From IMG/VR virus record IMGVR_UViG_3300047353_000337, positions 1 through 64,000 of that record: a DNA stretch of 64,000 bases; one strand, written 5' to 3'. Positions 63,880 to 64,000 of this stretch are shown piece after piece. Position 1 is the stretch's first letter. Every line of letters starts with the position of its first letter. The translations under genes and the position numbers were made by a program. Below the pieces are notes generated by a model, which did not search any database, was not told the DNA's origin, and worked only from the letters and a program-made list of their open reading frames with translations. The DNA is from a virus.

Positions 63880-64000
63880 TATGCATCTCCTTTAGGTGCT
63901 TCCGCTGGAGCAGTTCCTTCAGTCTTTGCTTTTGCTTCTTCTTCAGCTTTCTGGACTGTTTGTAGGAATGCATCTAATTTATTAAATGTTTTTCCAACTG
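63879..64000 (-). CDS. Partial gene, 3' end only
   Basis: The last 39 codons of a gene whose start lies beyond the window. The visible part reads VGKTFNKLDAFLQTVQKAE and continues as an Ala/Glu/Lys-rich helix with a Pro-rich end, much like the tail of the gene that follows it. The stop shares a base with the next start (TAATG), so the two are coupled. Function cannot be judged. Confidence 0.6.
   Translation of the reverse strand, partial: VGKTFNKLDAFLQTVQKAEEEAKAKTEGTAPAEAPKGDA

Overview
The window is a contiguous piece of a T4-type marine myovirus genome. The evidence is an ordered set of T4-like genes: recombination subunits gp46/gp47, late sigma factor gp55, baseplate genes (a gp48-like cap protein, gp53, a large hub protein, gp5 with a hydrolase domain, a PAAR tip, gp25, gp6, a giant gp7-like wedge protein) and tail fibres. 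DNA is AT-rich, genes are packed with ATGA/TAATG overlaps, and there are near-exact T4 late-promoter octamers (TATAAATA/ATAAATA). Protein style fits the marine cyanophage/pelagiphage branch. The host cannot be fixed from this window: no photosynthesis gene or tRNA was recognised, and a SAR11-type or other AT-rich marine bacterium is only a guess.

Layout. (1) 1-433: no protein gene; several inverted repeats whose G.U pairs favour a minus-strand structured RNA. (2) 434-4740, minus strand: GIY-YIG nuclease-like protein, small conserved protein, gp46, gp47 and an enlarged gp55. Two textbook sigma70 promoters (TTGACT-17-TATAAT) lie before gp47 and gp55, so this is an early/middle transcription unit. 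(3) 4792-38417, plus strand: late structural genes, opening with a CTAAATA late-type promoter beside the gp55 promoter. They run through the baseplate to a 5013-residue wedge protein and a tail-fibre block of three proteins sharing one N-terminal module. (4) 38454-61770: about 28 tightly overlapping accessory genes. I count five glycosyltransferase-like proteins, five radical-SAM proteins plus one detached SPASM-like domain protein, six HxD...H oxygenase-like proteins (one on the minus strand), two nitroreductase-like flavoproteins, a DegT aminotransferase, a fold-type IV PLP enzyme, a NodU-type carbamoyltransferase, two methyltransferases, an SGNH hydrolase, a possible acetyltransferase, a GMP-reductase/IMPDH-family enzyme and a very short adenylate-forming enzyme. 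(5) 61757-64000, minus strand: a fibre-like protein with its own TATAAATA promoter and three small conserved genes, the last cut by the window edge.

How it fits together: gp55, made early, should switch on the late promoters that drive the structural genes. The accessory block lies between fibre genes, continues in the direction of late transcription, and is built like a biosynthetic or modification cluster. The most economical reading is synthesis and attachment of an unusual decoration on virion proteins or host envelope glycans. Radical-SAM/SPASM proteins, 2OG oxygenases, nitroreductases, carbamoyltransferase and adenylating enzyme together go beyond a plain glycosylation cassette. The product is unknown, and this block is the best candidate for an undescribed system here.
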